A stretch of 30,009 nucleotides of DNA from a virus. The DNA lies in the IMG/VR virus record IMGVR_UViG_3300029309_000152, positions 4,022 to 34,030 of that record; one strand, 5' to 3'. Below are positions 16,108-24,136 of this stretch, in pieces. The position numbers and the translations under genes are program-made. The first letter of the stretch is position 1, and each line of letters begins with the position of its first letter. The notes under the pieces were generated by a model. The model ran no database searches. It was not told the origin of the DNA and saw only the letters and a program-made list of their open reading frames with translations.

Positions 16108-16494
16108 TTATTGATCTGTTCCAAATATACCAAACTCTAACATAGTACCAGTTGTGGTAGCATATACTTTGTAAGTCTTATCAGCATTGTTTGGTAAAAA
16201 AGCCCAATCTCCACCTGCTAGCTTAGCTATGATAGGATCTCCTGTAGACGTATCGTCAATTACCCAAAGAAAATCTGAAGCAGTAGTATCTAAATTTTTA
16301 AGATATAAATACATAGGTGCTGCAAAATCATCTGCAGTATAAATTAAGTTAGCAGTTCCTGAATTAGTGCCAGTTATTTTTACAGTTTTAACTCCACCTC
16401 CAGTTACAGTTATAGGCTTAGTTACAGCTAATGAAAGATTGCTAGTACCAAGATCACTTGATGATAGTGTTACTTTTGCATTTAATGTTGCCAT
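16108..16494 (-). CDS. Small all-beta virion protein
   Basis: The product has 128 residues, is rich in Thr, Ser, Ala and Gly, and has no Cys or signal peptide. Strand-like segments include KVTLSSSDLGTSNLSLAVTK, then M-Y-L-Y-L-K-N-L-D, W-V-I-D-D-T-S-T-G-D and M-L-E-F-G-I-F-G. This is a common look for capsid-decoration or fibre-associated jelly-roll proteins. It is preceded by a coiled-coil protein and followed by another small beta protein, a group that probably dresses the virion or the fibres. No specific family is recognised. Confidence 0.55.
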   Translation of the reverse strand: MATLNAKVTLSSSDLGTSNLSLAVTKPITVTGGGVKTVKITGTNSGTANLIYTADDFAAPMYLYLKNLDTTASDFLWVIDDTSTGDPIIAKLAGGDWAFLPNNADKTYKVYATTTGTMLEFGIFGTDQ

Positions 16495-16506
16495 GTTTAT
16501 TTAATT

Positions 16507-16917
16507 TTAATTGTTCACTATTTTAATTATAGCACTTAACTGTTTAGGAGTAATATCTTGAGGCAAATTCTTTTCAGACATAGTAACTAGTTCTAGTTCA
16601 ACTGTCTCCTCTAAAATATCATTAACTTCTTCCAATTGTGCTTTTCTTTTATCTATAAGCTCTTTATTCTCTTTTTCAAGTTTCTTAATTAATTTTTCAG
16701 ACTCTTCAGACTTTTCAATCTTGTCAGCCTCTTGTAATAACTTTTCAAACTCTGGAGAAGGTTTTGAAGCCTCATCAATATGCTTTAATTCATTCCTAAG
16801 CTTTTCTATATTCTTAGAAACTGCTACTGCAAATTTTACTCCTTTCAAATCTTGAACTGCATACAGTCCATGTAATGTTTCTAACATCTCTTTGTTAGTT
16901 GCTTTAATCTTTGTCAT
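16507..16917 (-). CDS. Coiled-coil protein, possible fibre assembly factor
   Basis: The product has 136 residues, mostly helical. Residues about 30-110 are a highly charged coiled coil (K-I-E-K-S-E-E-S-E-K-L-I-K-K-L-E-K-E). The first 30 residues (MTKIKATNKEMLETLHGLYA) and the last 25 (NLPQDITPKQLSAIIKIV) are helical caps. There is no signal peptide. Its place directly after a long tail-fibre gene suits a fibre chaperone or a trimerising partner, since such factors often follow the fibre gene in phages. It could also be a minor virion protein. Confidence 0.5.
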   Translation of the reverse strand: MTKIKATNKEMLETLHGLYAVQDLKGVKFAVAVSKNIEKLRNELKHIDEASKPSPEFEKLLQEADKIEKSEESEKLIKKLEKENKELIDKRKAQLEEVNDILEETVELELVTMSEKNLPQDITPKQLSAIIKIVNN

Positions 16918-16951
16918 TGTCTATTTGGTTTTAAAATTTAATAATTAGTTA

Positions 16952-18418
16952 TTATACACTATTGTTAACAATCATATAGTGTACTTTTCTTGCATTGGTA
17001 TCTGTTGCAGCATCTCCAACATTTTTTAATACTACATTAAAATGTCCGTCTGATTTAGTTCCTATCTGTGCTATTATAACAGAATCATCTGTACTACTTC
17101 CTATAGTTACAGATTCTACTGTAAGTAATATTAATGAATCTGCCTGAGCCGAAGAATTTGTTACTCTAAACTCGGCCTCAGCTCCTGACGCTAATGACAC
17201 AGCTGCCAAAGTAATAATACCTGCCATAGCATTAGATGTAACAAGTGTACTATGATTAGTTAATTGGGTAACATCTCCTCTACTAGTATACACTATACCT
17301 TTGGTAGGTGTATGAAATATTGCATTACCGTACTTTATAGTTACATCCAAGTTTTGATCAGCTACTAAAGCCTCAGCATTGACTCCTGTAGAAATAGTGC
17401 TATTAGTATCATTTACAGGTTGAAGTGATACAGAACCAGAAACCCCGCCGCCTTCTTTTGCTCCACCTTGAATAGCTATACTACCTCCATTACCACCACC
17501 TCCAGTACTAGAGCCAGCCTTAATGGTTATAGAGCCTCCAGCCCCATTTGAACTGCTGCCTCCTATAAGTTGTGTTAGACTTCCTGCTCCTGATGTAACA
17601 GCTTTTGTTGTAATATCAGTAGCACCTACTAAAGTAATTCCACCTTTTACATTAAATGCAGAATCAAAAGTATTACCACCAGCAGTAGTATCTCCTGTAA
17701 AAAGATTACCAGAGGCATCAAACTGAATACCTTTTGTAGCAGAACCGTCTCCATTGATTCTACCATTAGTACCCATATCTATATTATTATTGTTTACATC
17801 TAGATTAGAAGTAAGTGCAGCATTTACAGCAGCAACTTTCCATGCTAGTCCAGTAGCTGTAGAAGAGTCTGCTGTAAGTACAAAATCATTTGTACCAACT
17901 GCAAGAGTTTGAGGAACAGAACCAGTTCCAGCTAAAAGCATACCTTTAGTAGCAAAGGCTACGGCTCCTAGTGATGCTGTACCTCTTCCATATAATAAAC
18001 TATTTGCTGTAACTTCAGCAACTCCTGTACCCCCGTTTGCTACAGGTAATATAGTTGCTCCCACATTTGATGTTAGATTTACTGTGCTTAAAAATCCAGA
18101 AGTACTATTATTACAGTTATTAAGATCTAAGCTAGCTTCTACTAAACTTAATAATACATGACCATCTGTATGTAGTGTCGAAGTTAGTGCTCCACTTGAT
18201 GTACTTGTAGCTGCAATTTTTCTTAAATTTAATTGAGTTGTATTAGTTAAGCCGTTGTGAGATTTTACACCTGCACTACCTGTATCACTAATAGTAGGAA
18301 ATATAGAATTTAATTGAAATCTAAAGTCTGATGAAGTAGCAATATTTTGTACATATACATAATGACTATTTGTAGTAGTACTCTTTGATAAATTTGCTAG
18401 ATTTTTTATTTGTGCCAT
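16952..18418 (-). CDS. Glycine-rich tail fibre protein
   Basis: The product has 488 residues. The N-terminus (MAQIKNLANLSKSTTTNSHY) is a virion-attachment-like start. A fibre-repeat core LPVANGGTG lies at 124-132, followed by N-S-L-L-Y-G-R-G-T-A-S and K-G-M-L-L-A-G-T-G, typical shaft sequences. Residues about 283-330 form a glycine-rich stretch of alternating strands (G-G-S-I-T-I-K-A-G, G-G-S-I-A-I-Q-G-G) that could make a beta-helix or polyglycine-type stack. Residues 340-488 are a distinct C-terminal domain ending H-Y-M-I-V-N-N-S-V. Its core repeat matches the fibre at 9438-10481. It precedes a coiled-coil protein, possibly its assembly partner. Confidence 0.75.
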   Translation of the reverse strand: MAQIKNLANLSKSTTTNSHYVYVQNIATSSDFRFQLNSIFPTISDTGSAGVKSHNGLTNTTQLNLRKIAATSTSSGALTSTLHTDGHVLLSLVEASLDLNNCNNSTSGFLSTVNLTSNVGATILPVANGGTGVAEVTANSLLYGRGTASLGAVAFATKGMLLAGTGSVPQTLAVGTNDFVLTADSSTATGLAWKVAAVNAALTSNLDVNNNNIDMGTNGRINGDGSATKGIQFDASGNLFTGDTTAGGNTFDSAFNVKGGITLVGATDITTKAVTSGAGSLTQLIGGSSSNGAGGSITIKAGSSTGGGGNGGSIAIQGGAKEGGGVSGSVSLQPVNDTNSTISTGVNAEALVADQNLDVTIKYGNAIFHTPTKGIVYTSRGDVTQLTNHSTLVTSNAMAGIITLAAVSLASGAEAEFRVTNSSAQADSLILLTVESVTIGSSTDDSVIIAQIGTKSDGHFNVVLKNVGDAATDTNARKVHYMIVNNSV

Positions 18419-18438
18419 TTTATTTTATTTTTTAATTT

Positions 18439-21400
18439 TTAATCTGAGACATCTAAAGATTCTCCTCCTCCTAAACTTATTCCTCCAGGTCCACCTAAAT
18501 TTAATATTGGAGTTCCTGTATAAGTAGTAGTCCCAGGCATATACGTTACATCTTGGAATGCTCCATAAGGAGATTTAAGTATACCACTTCTCTCTCTACA
18601 ATCCTCACAGTATGTTAAAACTATTTTTATAAACTCTCTTAATCTTGCGTTTGAAGCGTCTTCACCATCAAATAGACATGCAGCTGCTTTCTTTCTTAAA
18701 AGATCGTTTATCATAGATAAATGTAAATATCTATCCTCGTCTATTGTCTTACCTGTTAACATAGCACTAAAGTATTTTTCACCCTTATACTGCAAGCAGT
18801 GCTGCAAATATACTAAAAATGCCTCAAAGTCTGGTATCTCTGGTGGTACTACCGGTCCTTCAGGTTCTCCGTCAACTAAACATGTACCATTATCAATACT
18901 AGCTAATGGATTATAATTTGATGCTTCAGGGTCTGTACAACCAAATATTACTATATACTGGCATAGTGTATTATCTGCTAATATGTATGGAGGATTAACT
19001 TCACTCACATAATTTATAGCATCAGGATCTGTACACACAAATTCTGGATATTGACAACTTCCATTATCAACATTAGCGTTTTCATTAAAGTTTATAGCTG
19101 TAGGATCAATACAACCAGGTATCTCCCCACACTCTCCATATATATTAAATGTAGCCTGAGGATTATAATTTTCTGCAGTTTGAATCATACATCCACATAT
19201 TTCAACATCATCATTATTTAAATTATATGTATAAGTTAGTGGACACTCTGTAGCATCTGCAGATCCAATCAAAGGTATTAAGTTATCAAAAGTATCGTTA
19301 AATGTATTTAAACTAATATAAAAAGTAAAATTAAAAGTATACTCTCCAAATGCATAAGGGCTTCCAGTTATAGCTGCTATTTCTTCTAGTGTAAAAGTCA
19401 TACCAGTACTACCAAGAACTTCTCCTGTATCTGGAATGATAGCAAAGTTTGTACCAGACATTCCTGTTAAATAGTGATCAAATATTTGACCAGTATTAGT
19501 ACTAACGCTAACTGAGAATATCATACCTGGAGTTCCTGAAACTTGAATATCAAAATATCCTGAGCAGTTTACTGTCTCTCCTTCTGGAGATGTATATAGT
19601 TCAGTGCCTATAAAATTAACAGATCCGTTAGTTGCAAAATCATCACAGTTAGTTGATGTAATACATAAATCATTATTAGCAAATTGTGTAATAGGATCTA
19701 ATACTTCTACACAATTAGTAACTCCTATACCACAATCATTACATACACCTTCTTGTAAAACAAACGATCCATTTGTTACACATCCACCAAGTGCAAAATT
19801 AGCTAGCATCAATCCTGAAGATCTAGCACTATCTGACACTGGATATACATAAAAGAAATATCCATTATGACTTGTAGTGTTTACTTTCCATGGATGATCT
19901 AAACTAAAAGTTTGAACATTATCATTAGCAGAAGTATTTAAAGCAGTAATAGTATTTGTAAATATTACATTAGCGTTAAAAGGATCTGCACTAATAATAT
20001 CACCTATATATTCAGTAAATGCAGCATCAGCTTGAGCTCCATTTGTTACAGTAGCCGGATCAAATACTACTATACCAAAAGTTTGAGTATCTATCATAGA
20101 TGCTGCCGGTTGATTCAATGTTAAGTATAAAGTAACATTATAGCCATCAGGAATAACATCTCCAGCTACTAATTGTAAATCTGCGTATTCGTTATTAGTA
20201 AGAGCTACATTATTAGAATGTGCAACACTAATAAAACTACTTCCAAGTCCATTAGCATTATTACAATATACACATAAACTATTATCAGTAATGTTAGCAT
20301 CAGGATTATAATTTAGAGCAGTATTATCAGTACATCCTGTAATATCTGTACTAGTTACTTCTACATAAAAGTTGTTTTGTACTGAACACAATGTGTTTAC
20401 CTCAGCCCAACTTGCTGAAGCAATTTCTACAGCTACTATATTTATTTGAGTAATACCGTCTTCTTCAACAGGAAATGCCAGATCTACTATACCAATTGTA
20501 AGCTCTCCTCCAGTAGAAGCTTCTTCAAACGATCCGTCGTTAACTACTATAGTTACATTAGGCAGAACCTCTTGAGATACTGGATTATAAGCTTGAAAAA
20601 CATTAGGGCCTGTTTGAAATATTCTTAGGTTAAAATTAGATACATCTCCACCACTTACAACTTCTATATATACCATTAGTGAAGTTACAGTAGAACCATT
20701 GTAAAAAGGATTATTAGTACCCTCATAAGGATCTAATTCTGCATTATCTCCAAAGGCTAATAAAAAAGTTGTTTCTACTAACATAGAACTTCCTGATGAC
20801 CCTTGTATATTGAAGCTCTGTTCAGTATCTGATTCATATATATAAAACTCTGGGAAAGTACAAGACAGATCATCAACGTTAGCTTCAGGATTATAATTAC
20901 AAGCTGCAACATGTGTACAACCTAAAACCTCAGGATCTCCAACTGGGTCAGTTACTTGATTATCCTGATATGAATAATAGATGGCTTGAAAACCCATAGT
21001 TTCTACATATTGATCACTATTAAATGGATCTAACTTTCCAGCATTTGGATTTGCTGCAACACCACCTTCTTGACTGTGCGTGCCATATTTATATGCTAAC
21101 ATTCCATACTCACTAGGAGTATTGAATACTAAAACTTTTTCAGCAGCTCTTTTCCACCATCCTGCAGGGTTAAAGTATTCATCTACTGCAACGGCTGGTG
21201 CTCCTGCTACCGGTATTGCAAATCCTGAGCCCTCTGCATCTTCAACACCCCAATTATAACCTGAAAAAAATAGGTTTTGCAGTGGATCAGAATCAGCTAT
21301 GTCAGCACTAGGTATTGTGCTATAAAGTGTTCCTACTGGAGCAGCATTATTTCCTTCAAATATATCCACAGCAAATGGTCCTGTAAAAGCATCGTGATAA

Positions 21401-22413
21401 CCTTGAATATTACTACCACCAAAACTTAAAGTATTCCAGGCAAATCTACTGGTGTCTTTATTCATTACATAACCAGTTTCACCACTTGTATCAGTAGGTA
21501 ACTTTCTAGCACTAGCTGCAAAATTATCATTAGTCCTTGCTTTTTTAGGAACATATAATGCAGCATATATTTTTTTTGTTTCGTTTGTTACACCATACCC
21601 TTCACCTTGAAATGGAATTGAACTTCTTACCATTCCAGGTTTTAAAAATTGAAAAACAGCTCTTTGCTGAGAATTTTCTGTTCCAAAAGTACTTCCGTCT
21701 GCATTGTTTGTATTAGGCCCTAGATTATTAGGGTCAGTATCTATAGCTCCCATGGCTTGCCCATATATATTTCCTACTTGAACTCCAATTGGGTGAGGTA
21801 GATCTATAGGCTTTCTACACCATGCTACCTCCTCATCAGCATTTATATACATTTTGTAAAAAACCTGAATGTTTATGTAAGTGTCAAGAGCATTATTGTT
21901 ATATGGATTAGTACCATCTATAAAATTTCTTATAACATCTGAACCACCACCGCGAGTAATATATATAGCATATGAAGATCCTCCATACTCTGCTGAACCC
22001 ACTGGCGACATAATATAGTTAACATCAGCAGAAGGTATGCTAAAACCTGGAATACCTTTACTACCTATAACAACTTCAAAAGGATTAGAATTATCACCAT
22101 CTCCAATACTAAAAGCATCTTGACCAGTAGGAGCTCCGTCTACAATACCCTGAGCAAAGTTTAAAGCAGCCATAATATTACCAGTCAATATTGATCCTAC
22201 GCTTTCTGGACCATCTTCAGTATAAAAATCATTTATAAGTATTACATACTTAATATATCCTGGTACAACCTGTTTTACATCTTCATATAGAAATTGACCA
22301 GCTGGACCTGCTGCTGAATTATCAAAATTATCACTACCACCATGTCTTGGCTGGCGCATTCTTCTAATATCAATTATTTGACCTGTTAAAGTTAATCTTG
22401 TAGTACTAGACAT
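18439..22413 (-). CDS. Giant repeat-bearing virion adhesin or tail protein
   Basis: The product has 1324 residues without a signal peptide. Residues 1-480 are an unidentified structural part (I-D-I-R-R-M-R-Q-P-R-H-G, then Y-I-K-Y-V-I-L-I-N-D-F-Y), including a segment with W-K-R-A-A-E-K-V-L-V-F. From about 496 onwards it carries six GC-T-D type repeats (about 496, 692, 1074, 1099, 1124 and 1157), separated by long beta domains. The C-terminal 130 residues are helical with cysteines (I-N-D-L-L-R-K-K-A-A-A-C; Y-C-E-D-C-R-E-R) and end in a glycine-rich tail. The repeat is also in the T9SS-exported protein at 10945-12768. The lack of an export signal and the company of fibre genes suggest a virion-borne adhesin. 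Exact location in the virion is unknown. Confidence 0.65.
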   Translation of the reverse strand: MSSTTRLTLTGQIIDIRRMRQPRHGGSDNFDNSAAGPAGQFLYEDVKQVVPGYIKYVILINDFYTEDGPESVGSILTGNIMAALNFAQGIVDGAPTGQDAFSIGDGDNSNPFEVVIGSKGIPGFSIPSADVNYIMSPVGSAEYGGSSYAIYITRGGGSDVIRNFIDGTNPYNNNALDTYINIQVFYKMYINADEEVAWCRKPIDLPHPIGVQVGNIYGQAMGAIDTDPNNLGPNTNNADGSTFGTENSQQRAVFQFLKPGMVRSSIPFQGEGYGVTNETKKIYAALYVPKKARTNDNFAASARKLPTDTSGETGYVMNKDTSRFAWNTLSFGGSNIQGYHDAFTGPFAVDIFEGNNAAPVGTLYSTIPSADIADSDPLQNLFFSGYNWGVEDAEGSGFAIPVAGAPAVAVDEYFNPAGWWKRAAEKVLVFNTPSEYGMLAYKYGTHSQEGGVAANPNAGKLDPFNSDQYVETMGFQAIYYSYQDNQVTDPVGDPEVLGCTHVAACNYNPEANVDDLSCTFPEFYIYESDTEQSFNIQGSSGSSMLVETTFLLAFGDNAELDPYEGTNNPFYNGSTVTSLMVYIEVVSGGDVSNFNLRIFQTGPNVFQAYNPVSQEVLPNVTIVVNDGSFEEASTGGELTIGIVDLAFPVEEDGITQINIVAVEIASASWAEVNTLCSVQNNFYVEVTSTDITGCTDNTALNYNPDANITDNSLCVYCNNANGLGSSFISVAHSNNVALTNNEYADLQLVAGDVIPDGYNVTLYLTLNQPAASMIDTQTFGIVVFDPATVTNGAQADAAFTEYIGDIISADPFNANVIFTNTITALNTSANDNVQTFSLDHPWKVNTTSHNGYFFYVYPVSDSARSSGLMLANFALGGCVTNGSFVLQEGVCNDCGIGVTNCVEVLDPITQFANNDLCITSTNCDDFATNGSVNFIGTELYTSPEGETVNCSGYFDIQVSGTPGMIFSVSVSTNTGQIFDHYLTGMSGTNFAIIPDTGEVLGSTGMTFTLEEIAAITGSPYAFGEYTFNFTFYISLNTFNDTFDNLIPLIGSADATECPLTYTYNLNNDDVEICGCMIQTAENYNPQATFNIYGECGEIPGCIDPTAINFNENANVDNGSCQYPEFVCTDPDAINYVSEVNPPYILADNTLCQYIVIFGCTDPEASNYNPLASIDNGTCLVDGEPEGPVVPPEIPDFEAFLVYLQHCLQYKGEKYFSAMLTGKTIDEDRYLHLSMINDLLRKKAAACLFDGEDASNARLREFIKIVLTYCEDCRERSGILKSPYGAFQDVTYMPGTTTYTGTPILNLGGPGGISLGGGESLDVSD
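18880..19194 (-). repeat. Four near-tandem GC-T-D...C repeats
   Basis: Four repeats sit in about 105 codons of the 1324-residue protein: one starting GCMIQTAENYNP, then GCIDPTAINFNENANVDNGS plus Cys, then a longer variant starting C-T-D-P-D-A-I-N-Y, then GCTDPEASNYNPLASIDNGT plus Cys. They share the G-C, N-Y/F-N and D-N-G-[ST]-C positions with the T9SS protein's repeats. Two further single copies lie upstream near 20926 and 20336. Confidence 0.8.
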
Positions 22414-22422
22414 TTATTAATA

Positions 22423-22974
22423 TTAGCATCCACAGTCACAACTGGACGTGCATAGGTTAATAGCTTTATTGTATTTTTCTGTGGCTCTCCCAGCATTTAT
22501 AAAAAAGCCTTCTAAATCTGCTCTTGCAGCAGTTTGTAATAAATAAATTTTCATTGCTTTTTCTAACTTTGGAGACTTTGCTGGGTCACATGGACAAGCT
22601 AAATAGTCATCCATTGCGTCTCCTAAGCAGCAATCTAAAGCGCATCCAGCAAGAACTGCTGTGCTAAAACTGTGCTCTCCTTGGTTAAAAGCAAACACAT
22701 ATACGCCTGCAAATGGTTGTGCTTGATTTAATGTTAATGTTGTATTACCTGCAGTTAATTGGTCAGGAGTAAAAACATTATCATTTATTTCAACAGCATT
22801 GTTATTCACAAAGCCTGTTATAATTACATCTTCGTCAAAGTTTTTTGGAACGAAGGTTATTGTTATAGTCTTGCAGTCTCTGGTTATTGTGGCATTGAAA
22901 CCTGCATTTATATTTGTTAGCATTGCATTCTGCATTCCTCCTGCAATACCTGTAAGGCTTGGAATATTAGGCAT
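22423..22974 (-). CDS. Cys-rich structural protein with helical C-terminus
   Basis: The product has 183 residues. The first 100 are beta-like (N-A-T-I-T-R-D-C-K-T-I-T-I-T-F-V-P-K, then V-Y-V-F-A-F-N-Q-G). The rest is helical with many cysteines: C-A-L-D-C-C-L-G-D-A-M, A-C-P-C-D-P-A-K, and the ending N-L-C-T-S-S-C-D-C-G-C. The helical Cys part resembles the end of the 1324-residue protein encoded next (K-I-Y-L-L-Q-T-A-A-R-A against I-N-D-L-L-R-K-K-A-A-A, each followed by a C-x-x-C type end). It is the first gene after the terminator at 22982-23024 and probably starts the fibre transcript. The Cys could bind metal. Function is unknown. Confidence 0.55.
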   Translation of the reverse strand: MPNIPSLTGIAGGMQNAMLTNINAGFNATITRDCKTITITFVPKNFDEDVIITGFVNNNAVEINDNVFTPDQLTAGNTTLTLNQAQPFAGVYVFAFNQGEHSFSTAVLAGCALDCCLGDAMDDYLACPCDPAKSPKLEKAMKIYLLQTAARADLEGFFINAGRATEKYNKAINLCTSSCDCGC

Positions 22975-22981
22975 ATCTTAA

Positions 22982-23024
22982 ATTTTTAAAAATAAAAAAT
23001 CATCCCCATATTTCAGGGGATGAT
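22982..23024 (-). terminator. Rho-independent terminator after the 351-residue gene
   Basis: On the minus strand a perfect 9-bp stem (22999-23007 with 23016-23024; ATCATCCCC / GGGGATGAT) with an 8-base loop is followed by TTTTTTATTTTT. It lies 13 bases past the stop of the 351-residue gene and before the next start at 22974. This is the best intrinsic terminator in the window. Confidence 0.85.
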
Positions 23025-23036
23025 ATTAATTAATTA

Positions 23037-24092
23037 TTATCCAACGTAACGGTTATGCTTGTTGTAAATTTCAGCATCAGTAGTACCGATATTGATATTA
23101 CCAAAAGCATTGTTCCAATTTGTTTCAGTTGAAAGTCCATCAGGAACTGCAATAAGAATAGAATTCTCACCAGTAAATAACCATGGATTAGCATGTCCTT
23201 TGTTAGACTGATCCCAAGTTAACGTGATTGTGAAGTAATCATCTGCAGCATCTGCATAAAGAGTTTCAGTCATTGGTAAATAGATATTGTTGTGACGTCC
23301 GAAATATGCTCTAGACATTTTTTCGTAACCAGCAATAATTCTACCATCACCATTACCTAAAACAAATCCAGTATTAGTTATGGCTGTTGAAGTAGGAGCT
23401 GCTGTTAAACCTGAAAAATCACCAAGTAATTTAAAGTTTACACCCTCTTGATCAGCTGTAAATGTTAATGTATCAGTACCAGCATTATAAGAAGCTGTGA
23501 AAGGCATGTTATCAATTGCATTGAACTCAGTAACTAAAGCAGCAAATTCAGTATCTAATGTAGCTGAAGTAGCAACACGCTCGTAGTTAATTACTTGTCC
23601 TACATATGATGGTCTTTCATCATTTGAAGGATCAATGAATCCTTGATATTCAGTATCTAAACTTGTAATCACAAACTTGTAGCTGTGAATTTCACCTACA
23701 GCAATGTTAGCACCTGTAGCAACAAAAGAAGCTGAAGCAGCAGCTGATGGAGTATCAGGATGCGTATTGATTTTAATTACATCATCAGAATAGATAATTG
23801 GTGAACACTTAGGATTTCCACTAGCTTGTCCTTGAACAATTTGAAATCTCTTAGGTACGATAGCTGATGGTAATGCTGTTGTTACAGCACCCGCTGCTGT
23901 AGTATCCGCAATTGAAGCTGCTGCTACAAAGTTGTTTACTAGGAAAGATTCAGATGCTGATAAGTATGCGGCTGCGTCTACATCCCAAATACCTATTGCT
24001 CCTGAAGCAATCGCTCCATAAGCTGTTCCGTTTGCAGTTAAATCTGCATCGTTACCAACAAAAGTTAGTCGTTGTATTCCACTATGACTCAT
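23037..24092 (-). CDS. Probably abundant virion structural protein
   Basis: The product has 351 residues. It starts MSHSGIQRLTFVGNDADLTA and continues with Ala/Thr-rich, low-charge beta segments; S-R-A-Y-F-G-R-H-N-N-I-Y-L-P-M and the C-terminal T-D-A-E-I-Y-N-K-H-N-R-Y-V-G are other marked segments. There is no signal peptide or coiled coil. The gene is isolated by a palindrome just upstream and a strong terminator just downstream, an arrangement typical of genes made in large amounts, such as an auxiliary capsid protein or a tail tube subunit. It follows the capsid and connector genes. Which of these it is cannot be told from sequence alone. Confidence 0.55.
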   Translation of the reverse strand: MSHSGIQRLTFVGNDADLTANGTAYGAIASGAIGIWDVDAAAYLSASESFLVNNFVAAASIADTTAAGAVTTALPSAIVPKRFQIVQGQASGNPKCSPIIYSDDVIKINTHPDTPSAAASASFVATGANIAVGEIHSYKFVITSLDTEYQGFIDPSNDERPSYVGQVINYERVATSATLDTEFAALVTEFNAIDNMPFTASYNAGTDTLTFTADQEGVNFKLLGDFSGLTAAPTSTAITNTGFVLGNGDGRIIAGYEKMSRAYFGRHNNIYLPMTETLYADAADDYFTITLTWDQSNKGHANPWLFTGENSILIAVPDGLSTETNWNNAFGNINIGTTDAEIYNKHNRYVG

Positions 24093-24107
24093 AGTTTTAA
24101 AATTTGT

Positions 24108-24123
24108 GTAGTCATATGACTAC
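24108..24123 (-). promoter_or_regulatory. Perfect 16-base palindrome in leader of the 351-residue gene
   Basis: GTAGTCATATGACTAC is a perfect inverted repeat between the stop at 24137 and the start at 24092. As RNA it folds to a 6-bp stem with a 4-base loop. It could be an operator, an mRNA end or a 5' stabilising hairpin. Lack of a following U-run argues against a strong terminator. Confidence 0.55.
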
Positions 24124-24136
24124 GTTAATAATTAGG

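Noticed and set aside
16918-16951. A/T-rich gap considered as a promoter or terminator
   Set aside because: No stem and no promoter element pair was found; it looks like an ordinary A/T-rich leader.
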